From Gnetum montanum (Eukaryota > Streptophyta > Gnetopsida > Gnetales > Gnetaceae): DNA of 29,619 nt. The notes beneath the pieces are model-generated. The model worked only from the letters and a program-made list of their open reading frames with translations. It was not told the origin of the DNA and made no database searches. Within the stretch, counting starts at the first letter, position 1. Every line of letters begins with the position of its first letter. Made by a program: the position numbers and the translations under genes. The stretch is taken from NCBI GenBank assembly GCA_015680685.1, contig MNCI01002119.1:1010087-1039705 (forward strand), written 5' to 3'. Positions 19,890 to 29,619 of this stretch are shown piece after piece.

Positions 19890-20740
19890 AGATAAAACTA
19901 AATTGATGATATGGGGTAAATAGTAGATTCTTTTAAATATTTGGGTCTCATTTATATGAACAATTACATGTGGAGGGTAGTGCATCAAAGCACAAATAGC
20001 ATGTGGTTTAAAGGCTATGTATGCTTTCAAAAGCAAGTGTAAGGATTTAGGACTTATGACTTGGAAGGTCAAAAAAAACAAATTCTTCATACTGCCATAT
20101 ATGCTACTATATTGTATGGATGTGTTATTTAGAAACTTGGACTTAATGCTAAACTTTAGAAAGATATTGAAAAGTGCAAAACATTATTCTTCTCAAGTAA
20201 TTAAAGGTGAAGATGGGAATACCTTACTCAATGTTATTATGTGAATGTGATTTATACTTTTTAGAAGCAGAAGCATTTTGTCAATTTATTATATATACTC
20301 ATAGCACACATATCTTAAGGTAAGACAATTTATCTAATCCAGTTCTTGATGACTCGTAAGATTGTGGTTGGTATTTTCAAGGGATGTAATGGTATGGAAA
20401 ATGGAATATCTCTTAGAAGGAGGTGTAGCAAAATCCTAAGCATATTCTCCAACTAATCAAGTATAAGGTTTTAACATAGATGTAGTCTAATGTGGAAGGC
20501 AAGAGGCAATTTTATTTACACCATATTAGATCTAATCAACTAGATGTAGAAGCTCACTATCTCTTAGTTGCTATTTCCATCAAGTATTAGAATTTTACCA
20601 GCAAAGTTCACTTAAGTTTTCATCATCTTAGAATTAAAAATGGAAGATGAATTAATAAGAACACATTTATAGGTTGTGCAAATTAGGAGCCCTTGAACAT
20701 GAGTTACATGTATTTTTTATGTGTGTTGTGACTACCCATT
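19890..20740 (+). pseudogene. RTE/jockey-like LINE remnant (3' part of ORF2)
   Basis: VDSFKYLGLIYMNNYMW (about 19920-19975) is the SFKYLG block of non-LTR reverse transcriptases. After a frameshift KAMYAFKSKCKDLGLMTWKV continues as the usual region before the LLYG motif, here LLYCMDVLF. Near 20680-20740 LGALEHELHVFFMC fits the C-terminal E.H..F.C motif. The family is clearly different from the L1-like copies nearby. The region between 20260 and 20680 is poorly readable. Confidence 0.6.
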
Positions 20741-21339
20741 TGAGATAACATTATGTTGTTACAATAAAAATCATGTATCATTTTTTTTTATGTCCCCATT
20801 GATGCTTGATCAATTTGTAGAGTCTATCTTTATTTTTCATGAAAATGTAATATTTTTCTAATAGATCCTATGGGTCTTCTAATGTAATAAAGCTTGATTT
20901 CAATCATTACAATTGTCTTCATAAATATGATTTTAAAGTTAGCTTTGTTAAGATGGTTGAAACTCATTTTGCTAAAGCTATTGCACTAGTGGCTATAAAT
21001 ATTAACATAACTCCCAATTTTAAACTTGAATGCTCAATTTGTTAATGTTATTATTTTACACCATATCTCTTCATTTTTTGTTCAAATTTTCTCTATCATG
21101 CTATTTAGAATGATTAGTAATTTAATTTTTTACAATGGATTTTTATTGAAAATAAGGTTCCTACATTATTAAATATTCATTTTAAAATAGATTCATTTTT
21201 TATGATAAGAAATGACATGTCAAACCTTTTTTAATCATGTTGATTAATATTGTAGACTCTCAAGCTCTTAACCTAATTACTCAAACTCTTATATGTTCTA
21301 CAATAAATGTTCCCAATAATAGTCTTTCTATAAATCTTA
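20741..21339. other. AT-rich, unrecognised; possibly upstream part of the next LINE
   Basis: Short stretches in the plus frames look protein-like but show no motif I can name. Confidence 0.35.
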
Positions 21340-21992
21340 ACATTTTATGGAAAATTAAATGTCTTCAAGTTGTTAGGAATTCATTTTTTCTCTCATGGAT
21401 TCTCAAAAGCTTTGTGGGATATTACAAGAAAATTGAAAAAAAAAACTTTATAAAGAGAAGAACAAAAGGCTTTCGATGACTAGAAAGTTTATTATTTATC
21501 AACATATTATCCAAGCAACTCAGGTACTATTCCTTGTGTTAGGCTACTAGTATTATTACATATCATCAATTCAACAACACGTGAAAACTTTTTTTTGGGA
21601 GTAGTAGCCATTCTAGAAAGAGCTTTGTGATGCTTAGCATATTTCTACTTCTCATAAAGAGGATGATGGCTTAAGCTTGATGAATTATTATAAGCAAGAC
21701 ATTACCCTATGTGTTGAGTGGGTGGTAAAGTGCTTAATTAATATGGAGTGTTAGAAGCTTATTTTTCATCAACTCATCCAAATGGAAAAGCTTGGAAGTA
21801 GTGATTAGTAGAAAGAAGCTTATTTTTTTTTTTAAAACTAGTTTTTTCCCTAAAGGTATAATTGTCTTAGTATTTACCACTATAAAACATACTTGAAATA
21901 CTTGGAGATTTATTAATGATTTTTTAGACTTTAACAATTTCATAACTTATGCTTCAATGCTTGATGAATTATCTTCTTTGTGATTTTTCAAT
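21340..21992 (+). pseudogene. L1-like LINE remnant, diverged
   Basis: LYKEKNKRLSMTRKFIIYQH followed by IIQATQV corresponds to the K-R-LSxAGRxxLIxSVL block of plant L1 reverse transcriptases. FFWG and HKEDDGLSLMNYYKQDI follow (to about 21710), the GGLGL block with Asp for one Gly. Two frameshifts and several stops are present. Its right side ends at the SINE target duplication. Confidence 0.55.
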
Positions 21993-22042
21993 AATAATAA
22001 ACCATGGGCTAAGCATAAGGTGTTGGCTAGTTGGTTAGCTTA

Positions 22043-22047
22043 CCTTG
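22043..22047. repeat. Target duplication of the solo LTR, left copy
   Basis: CCTTG, identical to 22774-22778. Confidence 0.85.
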
Positions 22048-22773
22048 TGATGGCTCACCCTTGTTTCTAAGTTTAGGGCTAGACTGTAGCAAAACTCTAG
22101 TAGTTTTTCCTCTCTAGAGAGAAAATAATTTCCATGTGCCCATAGTAGGAGCTCCAAAGTGAACGGATCTTTATTCGAACAAATATTGTACCTGAACATA
22201 AGTTTGTGTACAGAAATAAAGATGAACTTCTTGGATAAACCTTGCAGTGCATGGACTAAGCTAGATAGGACTTTATTTACTGTTATTTATTGTTTATCAT
22301 TTAAATGCTTTATTAGTAATTAAATCTCTCTCAACCCTTCTCCCATCGTTAAGTGCATTCAGTACAACCGCTTCAAGCATGTGCGTTACGCTTGGTGATC
22401 CCAGTAACGAATAGCGTTTGGTAACCAAGGTTGCATTGGTTCAGGGTGTGAATGGTAAGTGGGAACGGATGCTGATGCTAGGTTAATTAAGGCTTAGTTA
22501 GTTAGTTAAAGTTAGTTAATTAGTCTCTTCACCCTTCAGCTCATTAGCATAGGAGATAAAACATAAAAACTATAAAAATCACATACCTTAGACTTACTTA
22601 ACCATACAACCGTGACAAATACAAGTAAGTCTAGGAAGATAACGAATGATTAACCTTAAGTGTTCCATGAGGCATGTAGGCACTTAGTCTGTGAAGTTTG
22701 ACCAGATCATGCATGTAATGCTTGTATTCGTATGGTTGAGTGTAGGGGTACCTCGCGATATTGCGTCCCATCA
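22048..22773 (+). repeat. Solo LTR related to elements B, C and D (726 bp), lacking U3 and TATA
   Basis: It runs from TGATGGCTCACC to GCGTCCCATCA with perfect terminal TGATGG/CCATCA and a perfect CCTTG duplication. Its body aligns with the R-U5 part of the LTRs of C (minus strand 14260-15020) and D. The alignment begins just after where the TATA box lies in those, so the palindrome cluster and TATA are missing. The last 20 bases read GCGATATTGCGTCCCATCA, which is the start of a B-type LTR in inverted orientation, replacing the usual GCCACTCATCA. Confidence 0.85.
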
Positions 22774-22778
22774 CCTTG
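22774..22778. repeat. Target duplication of the solo LTR, right copy
   Basis: CCTTG, identical to 22043-22047. Confidence 0.85.
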
Positions 22779-22900
22779 CTCTATACTTGAAGGTAGTAAC
22801 TTTAAAATTTGGTACCAACACCCTAAACATGTTAGCCTTGAGACATTGTTCTAGGCATCTTGAATCACCTTACCCTAAAAAAATAATAAACCATAGGCTA

Positions 22901-24839
22901 TTAAGTATATATGTCTTTATAGCATATGGTGTAAGCTTAGTTTGAACTTTTGTTGATCTTGAGGATTTTTTGCAAAGATATTTTGATAGATTATTTCTTA
23001 GAAAAGACTATTCTAAATATGAAGAATACTAATGTTTGTTAGACCATAAAAATTATGAAGGATTCTAAAGCTTTTGATTTTGTTTTGCTTATGATTTTAT
23101 ATGAATCTCTATCAAAAGATATCACATATTGATATATCTTTCTGCAAATCATTGGATCTATTCACTTGAACAAAGGTTTTACATTAGTGATTTAGGTTAT
23201 CCTTGAATGCTATAGAACTTAGTGTTTTGCATGTTTGTTATTTTTACCAGTCCTTTTTCACTTATCAAACTAGCCAATTCTGAAATGGTTCAAAAATCAT
23301 TGGATCTTAAAGTTTTTATGGATTAGTGCAATACTTTTATTACTTATGAATAAAAAGTGGATTTTGATCTCAATTCTTCTAATTATTCTAAATTTTATTG
23401 TTGAATTAAATTAGAAAATCATCCTCTTATTTTTTAAAATATTGAAAGTGAAAAGCCTAAATTTGAAAGAAGGAGAGTAACCATTAGGTTGACAACCAAC
23501 TATAAAACAATGTTAAATCTCATGGATGAGTTTTTTTTCAAATCGTAGAAATGTATGAAATTCTTAAAATGCAATGCATAGTAGTCACAAGGCCCAATTG
23601 TTGTGGAAAATGACAAGGCTTTACTAAGGCATCCTCCAAAAATGACGTGCAACATTATTGTTTAGATGTTGTGGGAAGTAGACAACGGTTCCCACATCAA
23701 GGATGGGTATGGATAAAGAAATAGGTCTAGTGCCATAAATTTTGGATTACAACCCAAAACATTGACACTGTCAATAAAAAGACCTTTGAAATTATCAACA
23801 CCATGAAAAGATGAAGAAGCTACATTGCCTACCTTCGTGAAATAAGATGCAAATGGAAGAAAGCTAGAAATCTAGGCAAGGGTTACACACTTACTCAAAA
23901 AAAGAAAATCATTGAAATATAGTGGATATCATTATTGATCAATTTGTTAAATTACTATTTCGAGAAAGCCACCGAAAGTAAGACCAAAAAAGACATAGGA
24001 AAAAAAATCATTGAAGATGATTTGAAGAAAAGATCTAGATCTTCGTTGAGGCAAATGAAGAAAAAAAACCTATGTAACTAACCCCATTTTATTAGGACAA
24101 GGCTAAGATGATGATGATGTTGTTGTTAAAAGTGAAAGTGTTGACAACATTGGCATGATTCTCAAAACATAGTAAAAAGACATTACTAGATGGTGTGTAG
24201 TGCACACATTATTTTATAGAGATTGATTATAGTAAATGAAGATATAATTAAAACTCAAGGCAGGTAATGAATATTTTGCCTATAAAATTGCTTTCATAAC
24301 TTGTAATGATGTTGCAAATACTGTCATCGTAATGCCCATGTTATTAGGATTTATCATTTTATCAATAAAAAAGTTCATGAAGAATATAATCAACCTATTT
24401 TAGCAAACATAATTGAAACCTCCTTTAACAACTTCTCAACCTTTTACTTGTCCTCTTACGTTTGAAGATGCTAGTAAATAGAAAAAAAAAGTTTTTTTAA
24501 GCAAGGGATAGTAATAAAAGTGCTAATTTAAAAGGATTTTACTTAGTGCAATGCAAAAGAAAAGGCCTACACATAATGATTTCAATTTAAAAAGCCATGA
24601 GGTACTTCCTTCTCTCTTAACTTTTGCTAATGTTTTGTCAGCTATTAGTGACATGCATTGTACGACAAATGTTAAGTTTAAAAAATGAAGGATTATGTAG
24701 AGCGGAGGATTAGTGCATATTACATGGCTCTTGTATTAATTGGCAAAAATTTGTCATTTATTATAATGTCAATATTGATGTGGGGGTTACTTTCAATCCT
24801 TGGAAAATCTTGAAAAAATAGTCTTCAAAATTTTAGAAA
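22901..24839. other. AT-rich decayed sequence, possible LINE ORF1/ORF2 remains
   Basis: One plus-strand frame stays protein-like for long stretches, such as GNEYFAYKIAFITCNDVANT near 24265-24325, but carries many stops and no motif that I recognise. Since it lies directly upstream of an L1-like fragment, it may be the earlier part of the same LINE (inference). Confidence 0.35.
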
Positions 24840-25614
24840 CATCTTTTTCTTTCAATCTTAATAATAATTTTTTTTTTTGAAATTATGCAATTAATGAAAT
24901 TAAATAGAGGCTTGATAAATGAAAAGAAGAAAATCCTATCCTTACTAACAGAGCTTTAATTAGTTATTAAGCAAGAGCTTCAATTAACTCATTTTTATTA
25001 CTCTAGTTTTTGGGCTCCTATAAAAGCTTCGTGTGTTAGAATTGATTGAATCATTCATCAATTTCTTTGGTTTATTAAGAAACATAGTAAAAGCTTTTCT
25101 AGAGTTGCTCTAAATATTTGTACTAGTAGTAAGAAAGATGGAGAACTTGGCCTCATTAATTGTTATAACTAGTGTGATTCTACTTTAAGGAAACATAATT
25201 ATGCAAGGAAACCCTAACAATGATAATAGTTATTCTTTTTCCTTGGGCCATTTCTATTCATAGTTCTCTAGTATTTAAACAAAGTTAAAAGATATGATAA
25301 AAGCTAAGTATTAAAATTACAATTATATTACAATTTTAGAAGATATGCTTAAGCAAATTAGCCCATGATGGCTTCCTTTTAATGAAGGAGCTTAGGCTAC
25401 TAATTTATCTATATTGTGTTTTATGTGGAGCAAGTTTGGTATTATTGCAGTTTTTGGTTTCTGTGTTCATGATACATAAATTATGTGGAATGAGGCTTTT
25501 AGCCTTTATGATTTGAATAGAAAAAGAAAAATAATTAAAATGTTAATTTTTTATCTTAAGAATTTATTTAAAGTTGTAAATGTTATAAATAAACAAAGAT
25601 CTACCTCTTCATTG
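24840..25614 (+). pseudogene. L1-like LINE remnant, second copy, cut by element D
   Basis: It aligns along its length with 17340-18115: the same order of RLDK, the VYYSSFW-like part, FLWF, the RVALNICTSSKKDGELGLIN region (about 25095-25160) and a later block (PMMASF, NRKRK). Stops abound. Homology fades around 25590, just before the element D LTR, so the LTR sits at or near its end. Confidence 0.7.
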
Positions 25615-25643
25615 AGGTGTGATGAGATGTGATTCGCATAGGC

Positions 25644-25722
25644 CGCGATATCGTGTCCGCCGCAATATCACATCCCTCGTGATATCGCGTCTTCCCTACG
25701 ATATCGCATACGCAATATCGCA
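25644..25722 (+). repeat. GATATC palindrome cluster in U3 (LTR of D)
   Basis: Units: GCGATATCGTG, GCAATATCACA, GTGATATCGCG, ACGATATCGCA, GCAATATCGCA within 80 bases. Confidence 0.85.
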
Positions 25723-25736
25723 GTCTGCCGCCATAT

Positions 25737-25750
25737 CTATAAATAAGAGG
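25737..25750 (+). promoter_or_regulatory. TATA box of the element D LTR
   Basis: CTATAAATAAGAGG; the same 14 bases occur at 28892-28905 inside the element. Confidence 0.78.
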
Positions 25751-25914
25751 CAGCTCTCCCTTGTTTGGCAATTGGGAGTTAGAAGTAGTGAAGCTCTGGT
25801 AGTTTGATCCCTCCAGAGTTAGATTTTTTTCCCGTGTCTACCTGCAGTGTGGTGAATGTAATTGTACGGTGTCTTTATTTGAGTGTGCCGTACTTGGACA
25901 CGCACATGACCGGC

Positions 25915-25920
25915 AATAAA
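25915..25920 (+). promoter_or_regulatory. Polyadenylation signal in the LTR of D
   Basis: AATAAA about 175 bases after the TATA box, conserved in the LTRs of B and C. It would define the R region. Confidence 0.55.
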
Positions 25921-26077
25921 GATCGAGATTACTTCATCATTGCAGCATTCAATTTGTCATTTATTTATTTGTTTATTTATTTAATGTTATTTACTTTTTC
26001 TCTCTCTCACCCTTAAACTCCTAGAACGCAGAACAAGTACGACTTGATTACGAGCATTTAAGTGTGACTACTTGTAG

Positions 26078-26192
26078 CCCAGTGGTGTATCCAAGATCTA
26101 CGCTTGGTAACCCAGTGGCGTATCTGGGATCTACGCTTGGTAATCCCAGTGGCGTACCTAGGATCTATGCTTGGTAATCCCAGTGGTAGTTG
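26078..26192 (+). repeat. 34-bp tandem repeat in the LTR of D
   Basis: Three units beginning CCCAGTGG and ending GCTTGGTAA(T) at 26078-26110, 26111-26144 and 26145-26178, plus a partial fourth. Each contains GATCTA(C/T)GCTTGGTAA. Confidence 0.85.
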
Positions 26193-26535
26193 TGCACGAG
26201 GTCCAAGATGTGTACGGTTGATCAAGGAATCGATTGCTCGTCGCACTTAGGCTAGATTAGATTCTCTTACCCTTTTCCCCCTAGCTTAGCTTAGTTAAAT
26301 ATTATTTTCCACTGCCTTCAGGAGTAGTATAGATTAGGAACACATCATACACCTCATCTGGACTAAACCATACGTGACAAATATGCAATACTAGTCCATG
26401 TGGGAAGACAGCAAACTACGACCTAAGGATAACTGTCTAGGTGCCACAACTAGTCCATTTGTGGAGTTCGACCGGATCGCACGTGCTACGCTCATTTCGT
26501 ATGGTTGAGTGTAGGGTTACCTTGCCACTCATCAT

Positions 26536-26553
26536 TGGCGCCGTTGCCAGGGA
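26536..26553 (+). promoter_or_regulatory. Primer-binding site of element D
   Basis: TGGCGCCGTTGCCAGGGA, one base after the LTR. From memory it differs at one base from the complement of a plant tRNA-Asp 3' end. Confidence 0.85.
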
Positions 26554-26667
26554 CGGTGCTAGTTATCTAGATTAGCTATATCATACAAGGCCGTTGTAAA
26601 GAACTTAACGATATATCTCTTAGAAAAGAAGTAATTATTAAAAAGTCACATAAATTCACACACAACA

Positions 26668-28635
26668 ATGCCTCTCCTACAAGATGATAATAATGTCATA
26701 CTTAGTGAGGAAATTCATTGGATAACCAACAAACTATATGACAATGAAGATTGGAGCATACAACCTGAAGTGGGAGTTTCTTATAAACATGAACAAAAAC
26801 AACGTCATCGCAACACACGAAGACATAACTTACCTGATGACGATGAACCCCCACTGGCCACTACAAGCTTAATGCAAATACAAGAAGCTGTTTGAATCTC
26901 ACGTAAGCATCGTAAAGAGAGCCGTCTACCCAAGCTCGATTTAAATAACTTTCCCAAATTTTCAAGATGCTATGACTTAGATCCGCATCAACACTTACTA
27001 GCCTTCTACGATGCTTGCACATGGAATAACATTGATAATGGGTGGTAAAAACTTAAGCTCTTTCTTATGACACTCGTTGACCAAGCAAAAGTATGGTATA
27101 GATCATTAAAACCAAATTCAATACGACGCTAGTCAACAATGGTAGAGGTCTTTAATGAAAAATATCAAACCTACACAAGAGTGTCAGCCTTGAGGAAACA
27201 AATCCAAGGATGGAAACAAGCTAAACATGAACCCTTGGACATGGCCTTAGAAAGATATTATGCACTGTTAAACAACTGTCCAAGTCATGGGTTTTCCGAG
27301 GAAAGGCTAATGTACCATATTATTGATGGGCTACATAACAAAACAAGAGAGACCTTAGGAACGTATGCCCAAGGTCAATTATACGAACTACAAATCCATC
27401 AAATCCAAGAGCTTATTAAGCGGGTAGCAAAAGAAGAAGGAGAAATAGCTACATGGGAGAGTGTTGAAAAACATCAACGGGACCAAAATTTCAACTTAAT
27501 AAAGGTCCATGGTCATGAAAAGGAGAGATCAACAAATCTCAAGATGGAAACATGATCTTTGCCAATACAAGAATGATTAGAAGAAGCCGAGGCAAAGATC
27601 AATAAGATGTTGGAATGGATGAATCAAAAGTGTGAAGAATATATCAACATCATTGGAGATAGAATTTTGACAACCCAAGAAGCAGGACAAAATAGTAGAT
27701 ATTCAGAGAAAAAGAATGAAGGGAATAAGTGCTCAACTGCCAATCCTACGTATGAATGCAACATATGCCTGTACGATCACCCCAAGGGCCAATGCCCAAT
27801 ATTGTTAGATCTACATGAGCATTGGGGAACCACGTTACATCCAGAGTTCGTACAGAGATACTGTGTTCGATCACAGTGGCAACAATCCCAGTCGTGGGGG
27901 AAACCACCCTTAGACTGGAGGCACCCTTCATATTTTCCAAATCCAAATGCTTATCATGTTCAACATCCTGTTTCTTCAATTGGGCCAACATACTCTATCT
28001 CTCCACAATACTATCAACCCACGCCTCCAACACAACCACCACCTTATGCACCTTATATTCCTCCTAACTTTCAATATTCTCATCCTTTCCCTCCTTCAAC
28101 AATGCCACCAATTGTTCCTAAGGTGTTTGTGCCACAGCAACAACCCATGAACAACACTTGTGCTACTACTACTAACAGCAGTGAAGAGCCTCCTCAACAT
28201 CAAAAGCGTCCTTTCTTTAAACACAGCCGTAGGAAGGGACAACACAATTCAGAGGCCACTGCACCTTCCAACTCAGCACAAGTCCAACATTGTGGTGCAC
28301 CCTTACCTTCAAACCCAACGCCTCATGTAACTTCATCAGGGCCACCAACTAACACTCCAACAACCATACGGTGCAATGAACACAACCATGGGAGGCATCA
28401 GCCAAATCCTTGCATACCATCTAACGGTCACAAACATCATAGTGGGTCAACTCGTTATCTGGGAACTACATCGTATGTAGTGCCCCACTATGCTTATTAT
28501 GAAGTGTCTGAAATCCAAGGGGATAAGTATGGACCGATTCCAATACTTCCAACATGCAAGGATCCTTATTTCCCATTTATTAATCCTTGCCATACTCAAC
28601 CGTTTAGTTATGGGGGATATCCCCCATTTCAATAA
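26668..28635 (+). pseudogene. Gag of element D (five in-frame stops, otherwise one frame)
   Basis: Structural particle protein, 655 codons from MPLLQDDNN to YGGYPPFQ and a TAA at 28633. It has an acidic N-terminal part with DDDEPPLATTSL; a gag core with AFYDACTWNNI, LVDQAKVWYRSLKPNS, FNEKYQTYTRVSALRKQI and RLMYHIIDGL; a charged helical stretch; a zinc knuckle CNICLYDHPKGQC (C-x2-C-x3-H-x4-C, about 27757-27795); and a 280-residue Pro/Gln/His-rich tail. Stops are at 26893, 27046, 27130, 27553 and 27574. The one at 27130 is TAG where element B keeps TGG. There is no frameshift, so this is the best preserved gag of the window. The open part from 27607 is 342 codons. Confidence 0.9.
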
Positions 28636-29146
28636 TAAGCAGGATTAATAAATATTTTTCATTTTTTTGATTTTACAACTTTTTGTTTTTTAGTTTTTCA
28701 TTTTTCAACTTTTTGTTTTTATCTTTTTATCTTTTTGTGTGTTTGTGTGTTTGTCTTTTTACATTTTTGTAAGTAATCTCGTCTACGAATAAACACTCAT
28801 GTGGCTCGTTGGTTGAGGTGTGTTTTATGTTATTAAGTCATGAGTAATCAATTATTTGGAACAATGAGCCCATTACACCCACTCATCCACTCTATAAATA
28901 AGAGGTTTTGTTCGAGGGTACAGTGATATTCTTGAAATTTCTAAACTTAAAATTAATTTTGTGTTCATTGTACCCAGAATGAAGAAGGATGGACCAAGAG
29001 GGAATGATTAGGGTGTGACATCAAGGGGACTTGTGGATTCTCTTTGGTGACATCTATGGGAGTTATCATGCAATATGGTTGTACTAAGATCCTTGTAGAT
29101 CTAATGACAAATGGGAGTAAGAGTAATCAAAAGGGCACTCGGAATT
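28636..29146 (+). other. Conserved post-gag spacer of element D
   Basis: Non-coding; begins with a T-rich run of TTTTTGTTTT type (28660-28760) and is nearly identical to element B over its last 120 bases. It contains a TATA-like site at 28892. No reading frame is conserved between the two copies. Confidence 0.7.
28892..28905 (+). promoter_or_regulatory. TATA-like site inside element D, identical to the LTR TATA context
   Basis: CTATAAATAAGAGG, 14 of 14 bases the same as 25737-25750, about 260 bases after the gag stop. Element B has CTACAAATAAGAGG at the matching place. It may start a second RNA covering whatever lies downstream. Confidence 0.5.
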
Positions 29147-29619
29147 ATCTAGGCTCTTTTGGGTCAATTGGAGGTCCTAGGCCTTGAAATCCTCCTAAGT
29201 TTGAAATCCACCTCATCTCTTCTCAAAGTTTTTGCAAGGGCTAAACGTAATTTTGACTTCACAGGATCTTCAATGTACAAAATAGGTGATCGAGAACTAG
29301 ATCTATGAGAATGATGAGACTTCTCAACTTTGTATGGTATATATTCCTTCTCTATAAGGATGCTTGTTTGTGATGCCTTTTTCCCTTTCTCTTGTTCAAA
29401 TGTTGCTACTATAATAACATCTCTTCATGCTTAGGCCTCTATTAGTTAGTATGGCCTTGTCATGTTCTTGGTAACTTGGTAGCCTTCTTAGGCATGGCGA
29501 AGACTTGATTTCAATAGAGTTGCTTAGAGCATAAACAATGTTGAATGATTAGGTGGCAATATAATGTTACATTGGAAGTATCTCCATCTAAACTAGTCAT
29601 CCTATAGAAAATAAGTGTA
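29147..29619. other. Sequence after the B/D match ends; one open stretch on the minus strand
   Basis: After GGAATT at 29146 element D no longer resembles B. On the minus strand 29164-29424 is open for 86 codons without an ATG, and reads protein-like: basic and Ser-rich in the middle (HHSHRSSSRSP), then KSKLRLALAKTLRRDEVDFK. I do not recognise it. It could be the edge of another inserted element on the minus strand, or chance. Confidence 0.35.

Larger units (their letters stand above)
21993..22900 (+). mobile_element. Second type of tRNA-derived SINE with 19-bp target duplication, split by a solo LTR
   Basis: AATAATAAACCATGGGCTA (21993-22011) and AATAATAAACCATAGGCTA (22882-22900) are direct repeats with one mismatch. 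Between them, after removing 22048-22778, lie about 140 bp. These start with an A box (TGGCTAGTTGGTTAGCT, 22024-22040) and end in an A run just before the right repeat. The B box is not clear. Size, A box, tail and duplication length fit a SINE. Confidence 0.7.
25620..26534 (+). repeat. 5' LTR of element D (915 bp)
   Basis: It starts TGATGAGATG and ends CCACTCATCA, one base before the primer site. U3 has five GATATC/AATATC units, then a TATA box. AATAAA lies at 25915-25920, followed by a TTTA-rich run (25955-25985). A 34-bp unit is present three times (26078-26178), where the B LTRs have about one. Confidence 0.9.
25620..29619 (+). mobile_element. Element D: sister of element B, 5' part only
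   Basis: LTR, primer site, gag and post-gag spacer in plus orientation, matching element B in order and sequence to 29146. The five bases before it are AGGTG; the other copy of the duplication and the 3' LTR are beyond the window. Whether it carries B's ORF2 cannot be seen. Confidence 0.85.

Noticed and set aside
22691-22945. 84-codon plus-strand frame
   Set aside because: It runs across the end of the solo LTR, its target repeat and the SINE, so it is a chance frame over junctions.
25619-26016. Plus-strand frames of 62 and 70 codons in the LTR of D
   Set aside because: They lie in promoter and R/U5 sequence, and the matching LTRs of B do not keep them open.
26078-26192. CRISPR-like array
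   Set aside because: The units are directly adjacent without distinct spacers and sit inside an LTR of a plant element.

Overview
This window is nuclear DNA from a plant, most likely a seed plant with a large, repeat-rich genome. It holds no intact host gene, tRNA, rRNA or CRISPR array. It is a pile of old retroelements: Ty3/Gypsy LTR retrotransposons of the Athila/Tat type (tRNA-Asp-type primer site, short zinc knuckle, FMDD reverse transcriptase), L1-like and RTE-like LINE remnants, and tRNA-derived SINEs. Every long coding region is broken by stops. The plant call rests on these families; the species cannot be told.

Left part (1-15190): element C, on the minus strand, is a gag-pol Gypsy element. 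Integrase, RNase H, reverse transcriptase, protease and the end of gag occupy 1-4298. The start of gag, the primer-binding site and the 5' LTR lie at 12918-15190. Element B (4299-12912, 8614 bp, minus strand) sits inside C's gag, with a 5-bp target duplication (GTAAT/ATAAT) and both LTRs present. Joining C across B gives a continuous gag alignment. B carries a gag related to C's but no recognisable pol. In its place is a second long ORF with a domain resembling the 'putative plant transposon protein' family (Transposase_32), followed by coiled-coil-like sequence. B therefore looks non-autonomous and may have used enzymes from a C-like relative.

Middle (15190-25619): AT-rich, decayed sequence with three L1-like LINE fragments, one RTE/jockey-like fragment and several tRNA-derived SINE copies, two of them as an inverted pair. 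A second kind of SINE has a 19-bp target duplication and is split by a solo LTR that has its own perfect CCTTG duplication.

Right part (25620-29619): element D, plus strand, is a sister of B. It shows the 5' LTR, primer site, gag and post-gag spacer, then departs from B after 29146 and runs off the window. B and D form head-to-head inverted arms of about 3.4 kb.

The most interesting signals concern B and D. The first is the gag-plus-ORF2 layout without pol. The second is a cluster of GATATC-centred palindromes at the start of each LTR. The third is promoter-like sequence inside the elements: an exact copy of the LTR TATA context downstream of gag in D, and a palindrome-plus-TATA block about 0.5 kb upstream of ORF2 in B.
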